Source: Lepus europaeus
Taxonomy: Eukaryota > Chordata > Mammalia > Lagomorpha > Leporidae
Length of the DNA: 64,000 nucleotides
NCBI RefSeq assembly: GCF_033115175.1
Contig: NC_084850.1
Location: 101,557,439 to 101,621,438 of the forward strand
Direction of reading: 5' to 3'
The stretch's first letter is position 1; the number at the start of each line of letters is the position of its first letter. Made by a program: the position numbers and the translations under genes. Shown one piece after another: positions 21,090-32,915 of the stretch. Below the pieces are notes generated by a model. The model saw only the letters and a program-made list of their open reading frames with translations. It was not told where the DNA came from and made no database searches.

Positions 21090-21508
21090 CTATCGGCTCC
21101 ATCCACGCTGCCCTCAGATCACCAAACTTCCCCATTTGGGTTTTTGCACTTGCTGTTCCCTCTGCCAAAAATGCTGTTCCTCCAGGAATCTACCTCCTTG
21201 TCCTCTTACCTCCCTCAACTGTTTGCTCAACTGTCTCTTTCTAGTGAGAGCTCCCTCAGCATTGACAAAGTACCTCCATGCCACGTTCCCCTCACTGCTA
21301 TAGATTTCTTTATAGTAACGAACAGCTTCTTAGATGCTACATCTTTTATGTATGTATGTATGTGTGTGTGTGTGTGTCTTTGCATCCCTACTGTTCCCCA
21401 GTAACAACATCCATGAGAGCAGGGGTTTTTGTTTGCGTTGTTTACGGCAAAAATCCCCAGCTCCTAGAATGGTGCCTCGGATACAAATACTTAAGAAATA
21501 TTCTTTGG
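21090..21508 (+). mobile_element. L2 LINE 3' end, plus strand
   Basis: Contains TTGCACTTGCTGTTCCCTCT (21147-21166), TCCATGAGAGCAGGGGTTTT and CCTAGAATGGTGCCTCGGAT, all typical of an L2 3' end. A (ATGT)n(GT)n stretch lies at 21345-21378. Confidence 0.7.
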
Positions 21509-21782
21509 GGGAGAGCATTTGGTTCAATAGTGTTAAGATGCTACTCGGGATGTCTGCATCCTGTATTGGACTGCCTGAGTTTGAGTCCTGGTTCTGCTTC
21601 CAACCCCAGCTCCCTGCTAATGTGCATCCTGGGAGGCAGCGGTTATGGTTCAAGTACTTGAGTCCCTGCTACCCACATGGGAGCCCTGGATGGAACTCCT
21701 AGCTCCTGGCTTCAGCCTGGTCCAGACCAGGCTGGTGTAGGCAGCATGGAAATGAACCAGTGAATAGGAGCTCTCTCTCTGA
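21509..21782 (+). mobile_element. Old C-type SINE, plus strand
   Basis: Diverged copy directly at the L2 end. Keeps GAGTTTGAGTCCTGG (B-box region) and CCTGGCTTCAGCCTGG. Tail lost. Confidence 0.75.
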
Positions 21783-22424
21783 TTTAGAATGCTTCATTGG
21801 CTAGAAAATCCCATTGCCTATGATGCTGCGTATTAGTTCATACATTACGTACCAACACTTATCATCGTGTACTGTCACTGCAACATTAGGGCACAAAGCA
21901 AAATATGGTCATTTCAAGAGGATTGCAGTACTGGAAACACACAGACCAGATGAAATGCTTCGGATTTACAGTTGAGACCCCTGGAGGGCTTCATCCAGGG
22001 ATGGAGTTATCAAGCCTCACACACTCTGCAGGCCAGCCCCTCACTGCTCCAGATACTCTGCTCCTATTCCAGTTATCTATCCGAAGATAGAGTAAATCCT
22101 CTTTGGGGGGAGGTATCGCCTCCCAAAGCCTCTAAAATTTCTCAAATATAATTTCTAGCATTCAATGAAAATACTCAGGATATCAAGAGTGTATGCTGAT
22201 AATAAAAGTGAAACAAGTCCTCAGTTGGCCACGATTTTGGACTGACTTTAATAGGAAATCAATATGTTCAAGTTAAGATAATGTAAAATGGAGAATATCA
22301 CGACAATTGGAATTGCTTATTTTTTTAAAAAGCCCACACTGAAATTCTGTTGCTGAAAAATGCAGTAACTGAAAGTAAGAAATCTACAAATGGTTTTATT
22401 TCATTTTTAAAATGTAACTTTTTA
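21783..22424. other. Unassigned sequence
   Basis: AT-rich, no gene or named repeat seen. Confidence 0.4.
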
Positions 22425-22735
22425 AAAAATCTTATTTGTTTACTTGAAAAGCAATGTCAGAGAGAGAGAGAGAGATTTTTCATCTGCTGGTTCACTCCCC
22501 AGATGGCCACAATGGCCAGGGCTTGCCCAGGCTGAAGCCAGGAGCCAGGAGCTTCTTCTGGGCCTCGCACATGGGTGCAGGGGTCCAAGCACTTGGGCCA
22601 CCTACTGCTGCTTTTCCATGTACATTAGCAGGAGGCTGGATCAGAAACAGAGCAGTCAGGACTGGAACTGGTGCCCACCACATGGGATTCCGGCCTTCCA
22701 CTGGGGACTTAACCTGCTGTACCACAGCAGCAGCC
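22425..22735 (-). mobile_element. C-type SINE, minus strand
   Basis: From AAAAAATCTTATTTGTTTAC to ACCACAGCAGCAGCCCC. Confidence 0.9.
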
Positions 22736-22988
22736 CCAACAGATAGCTTTAGTAGCAGACTGGAAACTGGAAGAGCAGCAAGACAATAGAGAATATCAGG
22801 ACTGAATCATAGACAGCAAAAAGAATGAAAAACAATGAAAGGGATCCAAGGCACACGAGGAAAAGGTCTAACACATGGCTAACAGGGCTCCCAGAAAGGG
22901 ACATGGTAGCAGACTGACCACCAGCATTCAACTCACATGTTCCCTAAGACTAAAAAAAAACTGTAAGTCAAATTTTAAGACATAAACA
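22736..22988. other. Unassigned sequence
   Basis: About 250 bases, nothing recognised. Confidence 0.4.
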
Positions 22989-23233
22989 CGGCCGGCGGAG
23001 CAGCTCACTAGGCTAATCCTCCGCCTGCGGCGCCGGCACACCGGATTCTGTCCCGGTTGCCCCTCTTCTAGGCCAGCTCTCTGCTGTGGCCAGGGAGTGC
23101 AGTGGAGGATGGCCCAGGTGCTTGGGCCCTGCACCCCATGGAGACCAGGAGAAGCACCTGGCTCCTGGCTTCGGATTAGCGCGGTGTGCCGGCCGCGGTG
23201 GCCATTGGAGGGTGAACCAACAGAAAAGGAAGA

Positions 23234-23273
<40 letters not shown>

Positions 23274-23305
23274 CACTCTGCCTGTCAAAAAAAAAAAAAA
23301 AAAGG
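22989..23305 (+). mobile_element. GC-headed C SINE, plus strand
   Basis: GGCCGGCGGAGCAGCTCACT head, CT-run and TGCCTGTC plus A17. Lacks part of the B-box region (GATTCTGTCCCGG directly after CACACC). No clear duplication. Confidence 0.9.
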
Positions 23306-23438
23306 GACAGTACAGTGATTGCCTGTGGGCAGCACTGCCTGGGAGGGAGCCCGAGGGTGCTGAAAAGGTGGATGTGACATGAGCCATCCACTCTAGATTG
23401 TGCAATTTATTGGGTGTATAAAAGAGTCTCTGAGAAGA

Positions 23439-23537
23439 TCATGGAAAATGAATATAAAGAAAACACCGTGCGTCGGTCTCAAACTTTTTTTTTTTTTTGC
23501 ACCAAAATGAATTTGAGTCAATTTTCTGTAAACACAG
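23439..23537. repeat. Possible deleted copy of the palindromic element
   Basis: ATCATGGAAAATGAAT at the left and TTTGCACCAAAATGAATTTG at the right resemble the two arms of the element at 17494-17662. The centre is deleted and a SINE truncates the right end. Confidence 0.4.
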
Positions 23538-23830
23538 CTCTCTGCTATGGCCTGGGAAAGCAGTGGAGGATGGCCCAAGTCCTTGGGCCCCTGCACCCAC
23601 ATGGGAGACCAGGATGAAGCACCTTGGCTCCTGGCTTCGGATCGGCGCAGCTCTGGCCGTTGCGGCCAATTGGGGAGTGAACCAGTGGTTGGAAGACCTC
23701 TCTCTCTCTCTCTCTCTCCCTCTCTCCCTCTCTCCCTCTCTCTCTCAATCTCTCTCTCTTTCTCTCTGCCTCTCCTTCTCTCTGTGTAACTCTGACTTTC
23801 AAATAAATAAAATAAATCTTTTTTTTTTAA
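23538..23830 (+). mobile_element. 5'-truncated C-type SINE, plus strand
   Basis: Begins at AGCTCTCTGCTATGG and has a long CT-rich stretch (23698-23780) and an AAATAAATAAAATAAATC tail. Confidence 0.9.
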
Positions 23831-24030
23831 ATCCCTGTGGTGATATGGTTAGAAGACTAGTCAGAACCTGCATGCCTACACACGATTATTTATGTGTGCT
23901 TCTGTGCAGTAGGAACCCCTCCTACATCTCTACAACATGAAAGAAATTCTGCTACTACATGTGAATGTGTGTGTGTGTGTGTGTGTAACTTAAGGTTGCA
24001 TTCTATTACTGGGTCAAAAGGAGCAGGAAA

Positions 24031-24297
24031 GGCGCTGATGTGGTGGTGCAGCAGGTAAAGCTGCAGTTCGACTCTCCGCTGCTCTGGTTCCAAACCAGCT
24101 CCCTGCTAATGCACCTGGGAAAGCAGCCAGAGTACTTGGACGCCTGCCAGCTACGTGGGAGACCCACAGGGAGTTCCAGGCTTCTGACTTCCCCAGCCTC
24201 AGCCACTGTGGCCATTTGGGGAGTGAACCAGTGGATGGAAGCGCTCTCTCTCTCTCTCTCTGCCTTTCAAATAAATAAATCTTTAAAAGAAAAAAGT
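24031..24297 (+). mobile_element. C-type SINE, plus strand
   Basis: GGCGCTGATGTGGTGGTGCA head, TCTGCCTTTCAAATAAATAA end. Internally shortened in the head. A short (GT)n lies just upstream (23964-23985). Confidence 0.85.
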
Positions 24298-24697
24298 ACA
24301 GAAGAAAGAGGTCCACACACATACATACAAACACACCCCAATAAATAAGTACATGCCCAGAAAAACATGAGAACAGCAGATATTCAGGTTGTTACCAATG
24401 ACATGATTTCCTTATTTTTATTCATCCATTGACATGTGCTTATTTTTTTATCCTGGCTATTATAAATAATGCTGGAATGAATGTGGATGGGCAGGTATCA
24501 TTTTCAGATACTGATTTCATTTGCATTGGATATATACCCAGAAGTGGGGTTTCTGGATCATATGTTAGTTCTATTTTTAGTTTTTGGAGGACTATTCATT
24601 GTTTTTCCTAATAGCTGTACCAATTAACATCCCTACCAATAATGTACCAGGGTTCCCTTTTCTCCATATCCCCATCAACACTTCTTATTATCTCTTC

Positions 24698-25028
24698 TTT
24701 TTATTTGAAAATTTGTTTATTCATTTATTTGAGAGATGGATGGAGGGGGAGAGAGGGAGAAAGAGCAAGTGACGGGATCCAGCACTTCTATCTGCTAGTT
24801 CACTTCCCAAATGTGTGCAATGGTCAGGGCTGGACTGGGGCTGGAGCCAAAAGCCAGGAATGCAATCCAGGTCTCCTATGTGGGTGGCAGGAACCCAATT
24901 CCTTGAGCCATCACTGCTGCCTCCCAGGGTCCATGTTAGCAGGAAGTTAAATGAGGAGCCAGAGTGGGAATTGATCCCATACTCTGATGTGGGATATAGG
25001 CATATTAACCAGTGTCTTAACTAGGCAA
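24698..25028 (-). mobile_element. Old C-type SINE, minus strand
   Basis: Diverged copy, from TTTTTATTTGAAAATTTG to AACCAGTGTCTTAACTAGGC, inside the L1 fragment. Confidence 0.75.
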
Positions 25029-25060
25029 GTACTCATCCCATCTCTTCTCTTTGAAACTTT

Positions 25061-25396
25061 TGTTAAGATTATGTATTTAATTGAAAGGCAGAGTTACAGA
25101 GAGAGTGGAGAGAGAAAGAGAGAGAGAGCGAGAGAGAGAGCTTCCACTGGTTCACTCCCCAAATGGCCACAAAGGCCAGGGATGGGCCAGGTCAAAGCCA
25201 GGAGCCAGGAACTTCTTTCAGGTCTTCCACATGGGTGCAGGAGCCCAAGCACTTGGGCAGTCTTTCGCTGCTTCCCCAGGCACATTAGCAGGGAGCTGGA
25301 CTGGAAGTAGAGAAACTGGGACTTGAAGTGGCGCCATATGGGATGCTGGCACCACAGGCTGGGGCTTTAACACTCTGTGCCACAGTGCTGTTCCCC
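25061..25396 (-). mobile_element. C-type SINE, minus strand
   Basis: From TTAAGATTATGTATTTAATT to GTGCCACAGTGCTGTTCCCC, with (GA)n at 25100-25139. Confidence 0.9.
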
Positions 25397-25601
25397 CCCA
25401 CCACCTAAGTTTTCTTTTAGAAGTTTTGGTTTTATGGTTTCAAGTCTTACATTTGTCTTTAATCCATTTTGATTTACTTTGGTGCATAGCACAAGATAAA
25501 AATTTCAATTTCATTCTCCTGCATGTGGATATTCGGTGTTCCCTAGGACTAATTTTAGGAGTAATGGGTTGATCTTGCCTGCAACAATCATTACCGTTCT
25601 T

Positions 25602-25646
25602 TTCTTAAAGATGTATTTATTTATTTGAAAGGCAGAGTTACAGAGA

Positions 25647-25693
<47 letters not shown>

Positions 25694-25956
25694 TGAGGTC
25701 TTCCATCTGCTGGTTCACTCCCCAAATGGCGGCAATGGTCAGAGTCGGGCTGATCTGAAGCCAGGGGCCAGGAGCTTCCTCCTGGTCTTCCATGTGTGTA
25801 CAGGGGCCTTAGGACTTGGACCATCTTCTACTGCTTTCCCAGGCCATAGCAGAGAGCTGGATCGGAAGTGGAGCAGCCGGGACTTGAACTGGCACCCACA
25901 TGGGATGCCGGCCCCACAGGCAGAAGATAATCTAGCGCACCACAGTGCTGGTTCCA
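25602..25956 (-). mobile_element. C-type SINE, minus strand
   Basis: From CTTAAAGATGTATTTATTTA to GCACCACAGTGCTGGTTCC, with a long (GA)n at 25648-25688. Confidence 0.9.
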
Positions 25957-26357
25957 GTTAACATGTTTTATATTTTGAATTCTTGCATTACACTGAATAG
26001 CTGCTGTACTTTTTAAAATTTTATTTTAGGGTACTATTCCTTTCAGAAAGTACATTAACCTTCATTTTCTTTGCAGAATTGCTTGTTTTCAGATGATTTT
26101 ATGATTAGATATACTCCAATCTGATCACTCCCTATTAAAATTTTCCCTCTTCTGTGCCCTGTTCTCCTGTTATTTCTGGTACATGGAAATCCACTCCAGG
26201 AGCACGCATGCACAGATTACGAATTTGGCAGAAACAACACTGTGAATGAAGAGCAACACCAAAGCCTAAGTGCCTTCTTCTATCATTCACTTAGTGAGCT
26301 TTGAACCAGTGAGTAACCCCTTGGCTTCTTCAGGAAAATGTGGCTTGAACTTATTAA
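25957..26357. other. Unassigned AT-rich sequence
   Basis: No gene recognised. It may be further L1 remnant. Confidence 0.4.
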
Positions 26358-26373
26358 AAGTTTCCAGAATTTT

Positions 26374-26717
26374 GGCCGGCACCGTGGCTTAATAGGCTAA
26401 TCCTCCGCCTAGCGGCGCCGGCACACTGGGTTCTAGTCCCGGTCGGGGTTTCGGATTCTGTCCCGGTTGTCCCTCTTCCAGGCCAGCTCTCTTCTATGGC
26501 CCGGGAGTGCAGTGGAGGATGGCCCAAGTGCTTGGGCCCTGCACCCGCATGGGAGACCAGGAGAAGCACCTGGCTCCTGCTTTCGGATCAATGCGGTGTG
26601 CCGGCTGCAGCGCACCAGCCGCGGCGGCCATTGGAGGGTGAACCAACAGCAAAAGGAAGACCTTTCTCTCTGTCTCTCTCTCTCACTGTCCACTCTGCCT
26701 GTCCAAAAAAAAAAAAA
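26374..26717 (+). mobile_element. GC-headed C SINE, plus strand
   Basis: GGCCGGCACCGTGGCTTAAT head and TGCCTGTCC plus A-run. Diverged duplications AGTTTCCAGAATTT and AGTTCCTAGAATTT on the two sides. Confidence 0.95.
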
Positions 26718-26733
26718 AGTTCCTAGAATTTTA

Positions 26734-27256
26734 TCAGATAAAAGAAATGTCGATGCAAACAAATTATGCATTTCTAAACTGCTTTCATAGCTGCTCTCTC
26801 ATTGGTCAACTCCTTCCCCAGAACGCGGCTTTCCATCCTGCTTTTATAGCCTTTTTTTTTCCCATGAGAACTGTGGTTTTGGGGGTTTTAGATTTTTCAG
26901 GATTGCGATTTTCGGGGCTCTGGGGATTTCAGCATTTGGGATTATGGCGTTTGGAGACTGTAACTTTCAGGATTCTGATTGGAGAGGCCAGGGAAATAGG
27001 ATGACTCCATGCTGCAGGACATCCTGGATTGGATCCTGGGAGAGAGAAGTCAGTGTGCAGGGAAGGCTGCACTCTGATCAAAGCAGCTTTGGTCTCTGTC
27101 CCAGGCTTCCAGGAGGTAACTTCTAAGCCTTTTGAATATCCTGTCTGGTAAGAGTGTCTCTGTCACTCTGGGGGCCTGGGGCCACGGGCAGTGCCTGCTT
27201 AACCTCTGGGGGGACTCGAGACTAAGGTTAGCCATGGTAAAAACAAATCCTATTTG
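26734..27256. other. Unassigned sequence with quasi-periodic G/T-rich part
   Basis: 26870-26990 shows repeated TTTCAGGATT, TTTTCGGGG and ATTTCAGCATTTGGGATT-like units. The rest looks like an LTR or unique DNA. No coding content recognised. Confidence 0.35.
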
Positions 27257-27556
27257 GGGCCAGTGCTGTGGTGCAGCAGGTTAAAGCCCTGGCCTGAAGT
27301 GCCAGCATCCCATATGGGCGCCGGTTCTAGTTCTGGCTGCTCCTCTTCTGATCCAGTTCTCTGCTATGGCCTGGGAAAGCAGTGGAAGATGGCCCAAGTC
27401 CTTGGGCCCCAGAAGAAGCTCCTGGCTCCTGGCTTCGGATTGGCACAGCTCTGACCATTGCAGCCATCTGGGCAGTAAACCAGCGGATGGAAGACCTTTC
27501 TCTGTTTCTCCTCTCTCTGTAATTCTGTCGCTCAAAACAAACAAAAAACAAAAAAG
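27257..27556 (+). mobile_element. C-type SINE, plus strand
   Basis: GGGGCCAGTGCTGTGGTGCA head and an unusual AAACAAACAAAAAACAAAAA tail. It lacks about 20 bases in the middle (after CTTGGGCCC). Confidence 0.9.
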
Positions 27557-27859
27557 GACAAATGTTATCAATGAAACAGAATGAAGATTCTGGAGCTAGG
27601 AAAATAAAACTTAGTAAGGAAATAACTGAGAAAATCCCAATAAAGTCTACAGCTTTGTTAACATTGTTGATAGTTTTTATTAAATCTATCAGGATTATGT
27701 ATAACATTAACATCACGGGAAGATGAGTGATAGCTATATATACTCTGTTATCTTTATACTCTTCTATGAGTCTAAAATAATTTTTAAATAAAATTAGAAA
27801 TATAAGAAAGTATATACTTGCTAAAACTGATCAAAAAGAAAATGGAATGGCTACTGGGA

Positions 27860-27960
27860 AACATGAAAACTATATATATAACAGATATATTTATGTATAT
27901 GTATTTCATATATGTGCACATGTATTTATATATATATATGTCATATATAATATAGTAATT
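27860..27960. repeat. AT-rich (TA)n-like low-complexity region
   Basis: Runs of TATATATA mixed with TATGTATATG and TGTCATATATAATATAG. Confidence 0.85.
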
Positions 27961-28463
27961 TTACCGGGATAGAGTAATATAATGACAAAAGCATCTACTC
28001 AACAATAGGGCTTAACAATGCTAAGTGCTTGTGTAGCCAACAGCTTCAAGATAGACAAAGCATAAATTGGTATAACTAAAAGGAGAAATGGACAACATCG
28101 CAATTTAAGTTAGAAATTTTAATACCACTCCCTCAATAATTAATAAATAGACAAAAGTCCAGGAACACCATAGAAAACTTTAGTTGGAAATCTTGACTTA
28201 ATTCACATTAATGGATCATGCTACACAACTGTAGCAGAAAGCATATTCTTTTCTAGTATGCCAGGGACTTCTGGGCCATAAAGGAAGTCCCAATGAATTT
28301 ACAAGTATTCAAGTCACACAAAGTACATTCTCTTGCCACAGTAGAATCAAATTACAAATCATAAGATAAATATGTGTAAACTTCTCAAATACTTGGATAT
28401 TGTAAGTAGGAACTGAGTGAAAATGTAAGAACAACATTTCAAAATATATAGGATTCATTTTAT

Positions 28464-28810
28464 TTATTTATTTTTGACAGGCAGAGTTAGACAGTGGGAG
28501 AGAGAGAGAGACAGAGAGAAAGGTCTTCCTTTTTCCGTTGGCTCACCTCCCAAGTGGCCGCTACGGCTGGTGTGCTGCGGCTGGCACACTGCGCTGATCT
28601 GAAGCCAGGGGCCAGGTGCTTCCTCCTGGTCTCCCATGCGGGTGCAGGGCCCAAGGACCTGTGCCATCCTCCACTGCCTTCCCGGGCCACAGCAGAGCTG
28701 GACTGGAAGAGGAGCAATTGGGACAGAATCCGGCGCCCCAACCGGGACTAGAACCCGGTGTGCCAGTGCCGCAGGCCGAGGAGTAGCCAAGTGAGCCGCA
28801 GCGCCGGCCC
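28464..28810 (-). mobile_element. GC-headed C SINE, minus strand
   Basis: From TTTTTGACAGGCAGAGTTAG to GAGCCGCAGCGCCGGCCC. Flanking AGGATTCATTTT at 28450-28461 and 28811-28822. Confidence 0.95.
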
Positions 28811-28825
28811 AGGATTCATTTTTTA

Positions 28826-29143
28826 AGACTTATTTTTTATTTATTTTAAAGAGTTACAGAGAGAGGTAAAGTCAGAGAAAGAGAGAGGTCCTCCATCTGC
28901 TGGTTCATTCCCCAGATGACTGCAATGGCCGGAGCTGTGCCGATCCAAAGCCAGGAGCCAGGAGCTTCTTCCAGGTCTCCCACATAGGTGCAGGGACCCA
29001 AGCACTTGGGCCATCTTCTACTGCTTTCCCAGGCGATAGCAGACAGCTGGATCAGAAGTGGAGCAGCCGGGACTTGAATCAGCACCCACATGGGATGCTG
29101 GCACTGCAGGTGGTGGCTTTACCCACAATGCCATAGTACCGGC
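28826..29143 (-). mobile_element. C-type SINE, minus strand, in the same target as the previous copy
   Basis: Starts immediately after the right duplication of the previous SINE and is followed by ATAGGATTCTACT, so the same target motif occurs three times. Confidence 0.9.
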
Positions 29144-29197
29144 CCCATAGGATTCTACTAGATGAGTGCTTGAGGATAATTTATCTCACTAAAGATT

Positions 29198-29351
29198 TAT
29201 ATTTGGGGAGTGGCCTAGTAGATGAAGGATCTCTTTTGCTGTCTCTGCCTCTCTCTCTTTGTAATCCTGCCTTTCAAGTGAATGAGTGAATCTTTAAAAA
29301 AATTTTTATAAATGATTTTTAAAATTTTATTTGAAAGGCAGAGTTACAGAG

Positions 29352-29389
<38 letters not shown>

Positions 29390-29648
29390 CTTCCATCCAC
29401 TGCTTCACTCCCCAAATGACTGCAATGGCCAGAGCTATGCCGATCTGAAGCCAGGAGTCAGGAGCTTCTTCCAGGACTCCCATGCGGGTGCAGGGGCCCA
29501 AGGACTTGGGCCATCTTCCACTACTTTCCCAGGCCATAGCAGAGAGCTGGATCAGAAGAGAAGCAGCTGGGACTTGAACCAGCACCCATATAGGATGCTG
29601 GTATTGCAGGTGGTGGCTTTACTGGGTATACCATAGCTCCAGCTCCAT
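29198..29648 (+). mobile_element. Truncated plus-strand C SINE split by a minus-strand copy
   Basis: A 3' fragment, 29198-29300 (GGGGAGTGGCCTAGTAGATG to GAATCTTTAAAA), is followed by a minus-strand C SINE at 29316-29645. GAATGA(G)TGAATCTTTAAA-like sequence lies on both sides of the inner copy. Confidence 0.8.
29316..29645 (-). mobile_element. C-type SINE, minus strand, nested
   Basis: From AAAATTTTATTTGAAAGGCA to ATACCATAGCTCCAGCTCC, with (GA)n at 29356-29386. Confidence 0.9.
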
Positions 29649-30785
29649 GAATGAATCTTTAAAAAAAAAAGGCAGTACAAAATAAGCGAAGTCTCAAATA
29701 AATGACCTCAGTTTCATCTGCAGAAATTTTAAAAAAAACAAATTTAGCACAAAATGGCCAAAAAGGAAATAATAAAGAGCACAAACCAACACAACAGAAG
29801 CTAGGAAAACAATAGAGAAAGTCAATGACACCAAAAGCTGGTTATTTGATAAAATCGATAAATTTCTAGCTAGACTGATCAGGACAAAAAAGCTAGAAGA
29901 CACAAATTACAAATATCAAACATGAGAGAAAGGGAGTGTGATGAAACATTGTATGTTCCTAAATCAGACAACTTATATGACCACACAGTTCTTTGGAAGA
30001 TAGAAACTATCAAAGCTCAGTGAAGAAGAAAATTATAACGTCAACAGCTTTATAACTATTAAATAATTTGGATTCATAGATAAAGCTTTCTCCTAAGCAA
30101 TTCTAGGACCAGTTGGCATCGCTTGAAAATTGTGTTAAAGATTAAAAGATGATATAATACCATTTTTACAGCAACTCTTTCAGAGGAGGGACAACGTTCC
30201 AGCTTTTTCTATGACCTGATGCAAAGAACAGACAGAGAAAACACAGGAAAAGAAAACTACAGAACAATATCCCATGTAAACATATATGGAAAAATTCCTA
30301 ATAACATTAGTAGCAAATTAAATCCAGAAATATATAAAAATAACTTATCATGACAAACAGGAGTGTAATGCCAGGAATGTTGGGTTTGTTTAACTGTCAG
30401 GCACAATATAATCAACACGGTTCAACAGGTCAACCACCTGAAAAAGAAAAACCACATGACCACCTCAATAAATGGAGACAGAGCATCCTACAGAATCCAT
30501 TATCATTTTCTGATAAAGGCTATCAACAAATTATGAACAGAGGTGACTCTATCAGCCTGATAGAGTATATAAGAAAACCCTATTAACAGTGAAAAGCTAA
30601 GTGTTTTCTTACTAAGGTCAACAAAAAGGCATAGATATTTATTTTGACAATGTCCATTCAACATTGTACTGTAGGTTTTAGTCCAATAAGACAAGAAAAT
30701 AATAAAGGCACCTATTGTAAAAGGAAAGAAGTGAAATTATCATTTTTCACAGGTGATGTGATTGTTTATGTAGAAAAGCTTAAGG

Positions 30786-31050
30786 GGGAGGGGTGGTGCT
30801 GTGCAACAGCTGGTTAAAGCATCCAGCTCTCTGCTGTGGCCTGGGAAAGCAGTAGAAGATGGCCCAAGTCCTTAGGTCCCTGTACGCATGTGGGAGACCT
30901 GGAGCTCCTAGCTCCTGGCTCCTGGCTTTGGCCTGGCCCAGCCTTTTTGGTTGCAACCATTTGGGGAGTGAACCAGTGGATGGAATATCTGTGTGTGTGT
31001 GTGTGTGTAACTCTGCCTTTCAAATAAACCAATAAATCTTAAACAATAAT
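30786..31050 (+). mobile_element. C-type SINE, plus strand, internally deleted head
   Basis: GGGTGGTGCTGTGCAACAGC runs directly into CCAGCTCTCTGCTGTGG, so about 80 bases of the head are missing. Tail AAATAAACCAATAAATCTTA. Confidence 0.85.
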
Positions 31051-31196
31051 AAAAGGTTACAGGGTCTCCCAAAAAGCTACTAAAAATAGTTTTGCAAGAC
31101 TATGGGATATAAGACCAACATATGAAAGTCCATTATATTTCTATATGCTAACAAAAGTTATTGACAATTTAAATTTAGAAATGACTAATACTATTT

Positions 31197-31249
31197 TTTA
31201 AAGATTTATTATTTATTTGAAAGTCAGAGTTACACACAGAGAGAAAGAG

Positions 31250-31295
<46 letters not shown>

Positions 31296-31550
31296 TCCAT
31301 CCGCTGGTTCACTCACCAATTGACTGCAACTGCTGGAGCTGCACCAATCTGAAGCCAGAAGCCAGGAGCTTCTTCTGGGTCTCCCACGCAGGTGCAGGGG
31401 CCCAAGGACTTGGGCCATCCTCTACTGCTTTCCCAGGCCAAAGCAGAGAGCTGGATGGGAGGTGGAGCAGCTGGGTCTCAAACCGGCACCCACATGGGAT
31501 GCCAGCACTGCAGGCAGCGTCTTAACCTGCTACACCACAGCGCCCGCCTC
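31197..31550 (-). mobile_element. C-type SINE, minus strand, perfect 16-bp duplication
   Basis: ATGACTAATACTATTT occurs at 31181-31196 and 31551-31566. (GA)n at 31252-31290. Confidence 0.97.
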
Positions 31551-31577
31551 ATGACTAATACTATTTAAAACATCTTA

Positions 31578-31900
31578 AGGGCCGACATGGTGGCACAGCA
31601 GATTAAGCTGCCACCTGTGATGACAGCATGCCGTATTGGGGCACTGGTTGGAGTCCCAGCTGCTCCACTTCAAATCCAGCTCCCTGCTAATGCACCTGTG
31701 AAAGCAATGGAAGAAGGTCTGAATGCTTGGCCCTGCCACCCGTGGGTGAGACCCGGATGGAGTTCTTGGCTCCCAGCTTCGGCCTGGCCCAGCTCCAGCA
31801 ACTGGGGGAATGAACTAGCAGATCAAATATCTCTTTCTTTCTCTGTGTTTCCTTGTTTCTCTGTCATTCTGCCTTTCAAATAAATAAAATAAATATTTAA
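31578..31900 (+). mobile_element. C-type SINE, plus strand
   Basis: GGGCCGACATGGTGGCACAG head, CTGCCTTTCAAATAAATAAA tail. Confidence 0.9.
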
Positions 31901-32215
31901 AATAAAATACCATGTACATGAAATTTAGGGGTAAATTTGAAAAAAAATGTAAGACTTGTACATTAGGGATTATAGAACACATGAAGTAAACACCTAAATA
32001 AAGGGAAAGGTATATCTTGTTCATGAATATGAAGACAATATTACTGAGTTGTCGGTCTTCTCCATTCAATTCAACTCCAATCAAAATCCCAGCATGCTTT
32101 TTATAGCTGATTATAAACTTCTATGGTAATTCAGAAGACTTAGAATAGCTAGAGAAACTAGAAAACTAGAAAAAAGAATAAAGTAGAAGTTCTTAATATG
32201 ACCTGATTCAATATG

Positions 32216-32536
32216 TTTTTAAAAATTTTATTTGAAAGGCAGAGGGGGAGAGAAAGAGAGAGAGAGAGAGAGATTCATTTTCCACCGGCTGGTTCACTGC
32301 CTAAATGGCTGCAACTACGAGGGCTGGGCCAAGCTGAAGCCAGGAGCCAGGAGCTTCTTCCAGGTCTCCCATGTGGGTGCAGGGGCCCAAGACTTGGGCC
32401 ATCCTCTGCTGCTTTCCCAGGTGCATTAGTAGGCAGCTGGATCTGAAGTGGAGCAGCCAGGACTCAAACTGGCATCCATATGGGATGCTGGCACTGCAGG
32501 CCACAGCCTAACCCACTGTGCCACAGCTCCAGCCCC
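32216..32536 (-). mobile_element. C-type SINE, minus strand
   Basis: From TTTTTAAAAATTTTATTTGA to GCCACAGCTCCAGCCCC. Confidence 0.9.
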
Positions 32537-32838
32537 AATTCAAGACTTAAGAAGCTATAGTATTCAGTAATCCTGCAGTGAGGCAGAAGCTACAGTAATG
32601 ACAATAGTGGTACTGCCATTACAATAGGCCAACAAAAATAGAACCGAAATACAACCAGCCAATTGATTTTCTAATAAAAGCAATTCAATGGATCATCTTT
32701 TCCATTTAATGGTGCTGGAACACCAATTCATATGGCTGCACAGCTATATGAAAGCCAAAATGAACTTGAATCCTTGGACAGGATTTATATAAAATTAAAT
32801 TAAAATGGATCACAGAGCCAAATCTAAGAATCAATTTT

Positions 32839-32872
32839 TAAAGAATTATTTATTTATTTGAAAGTCGGAGTT

Positions 32873-32915
<43 letters not shown>

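Larger units (their letters stand above)
24370..25600 (-). mobile_element. Ancient L1 fragment, minus strand, split by SINEs
   Basis: 24370-24695 has the reverse complement of an L1 3' region (TATTATAAATAATGCTGGAA, GGATCATATGTTAG, CTGTACCAATTAACATCCCT). 25397-25600 has the next L1 segment (TTAATCCATTTTGATTTACT, CTGCATGTGGATATTCGG). SINEs at 24698 and 25061 interrupt it. Confidence 0.7.
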
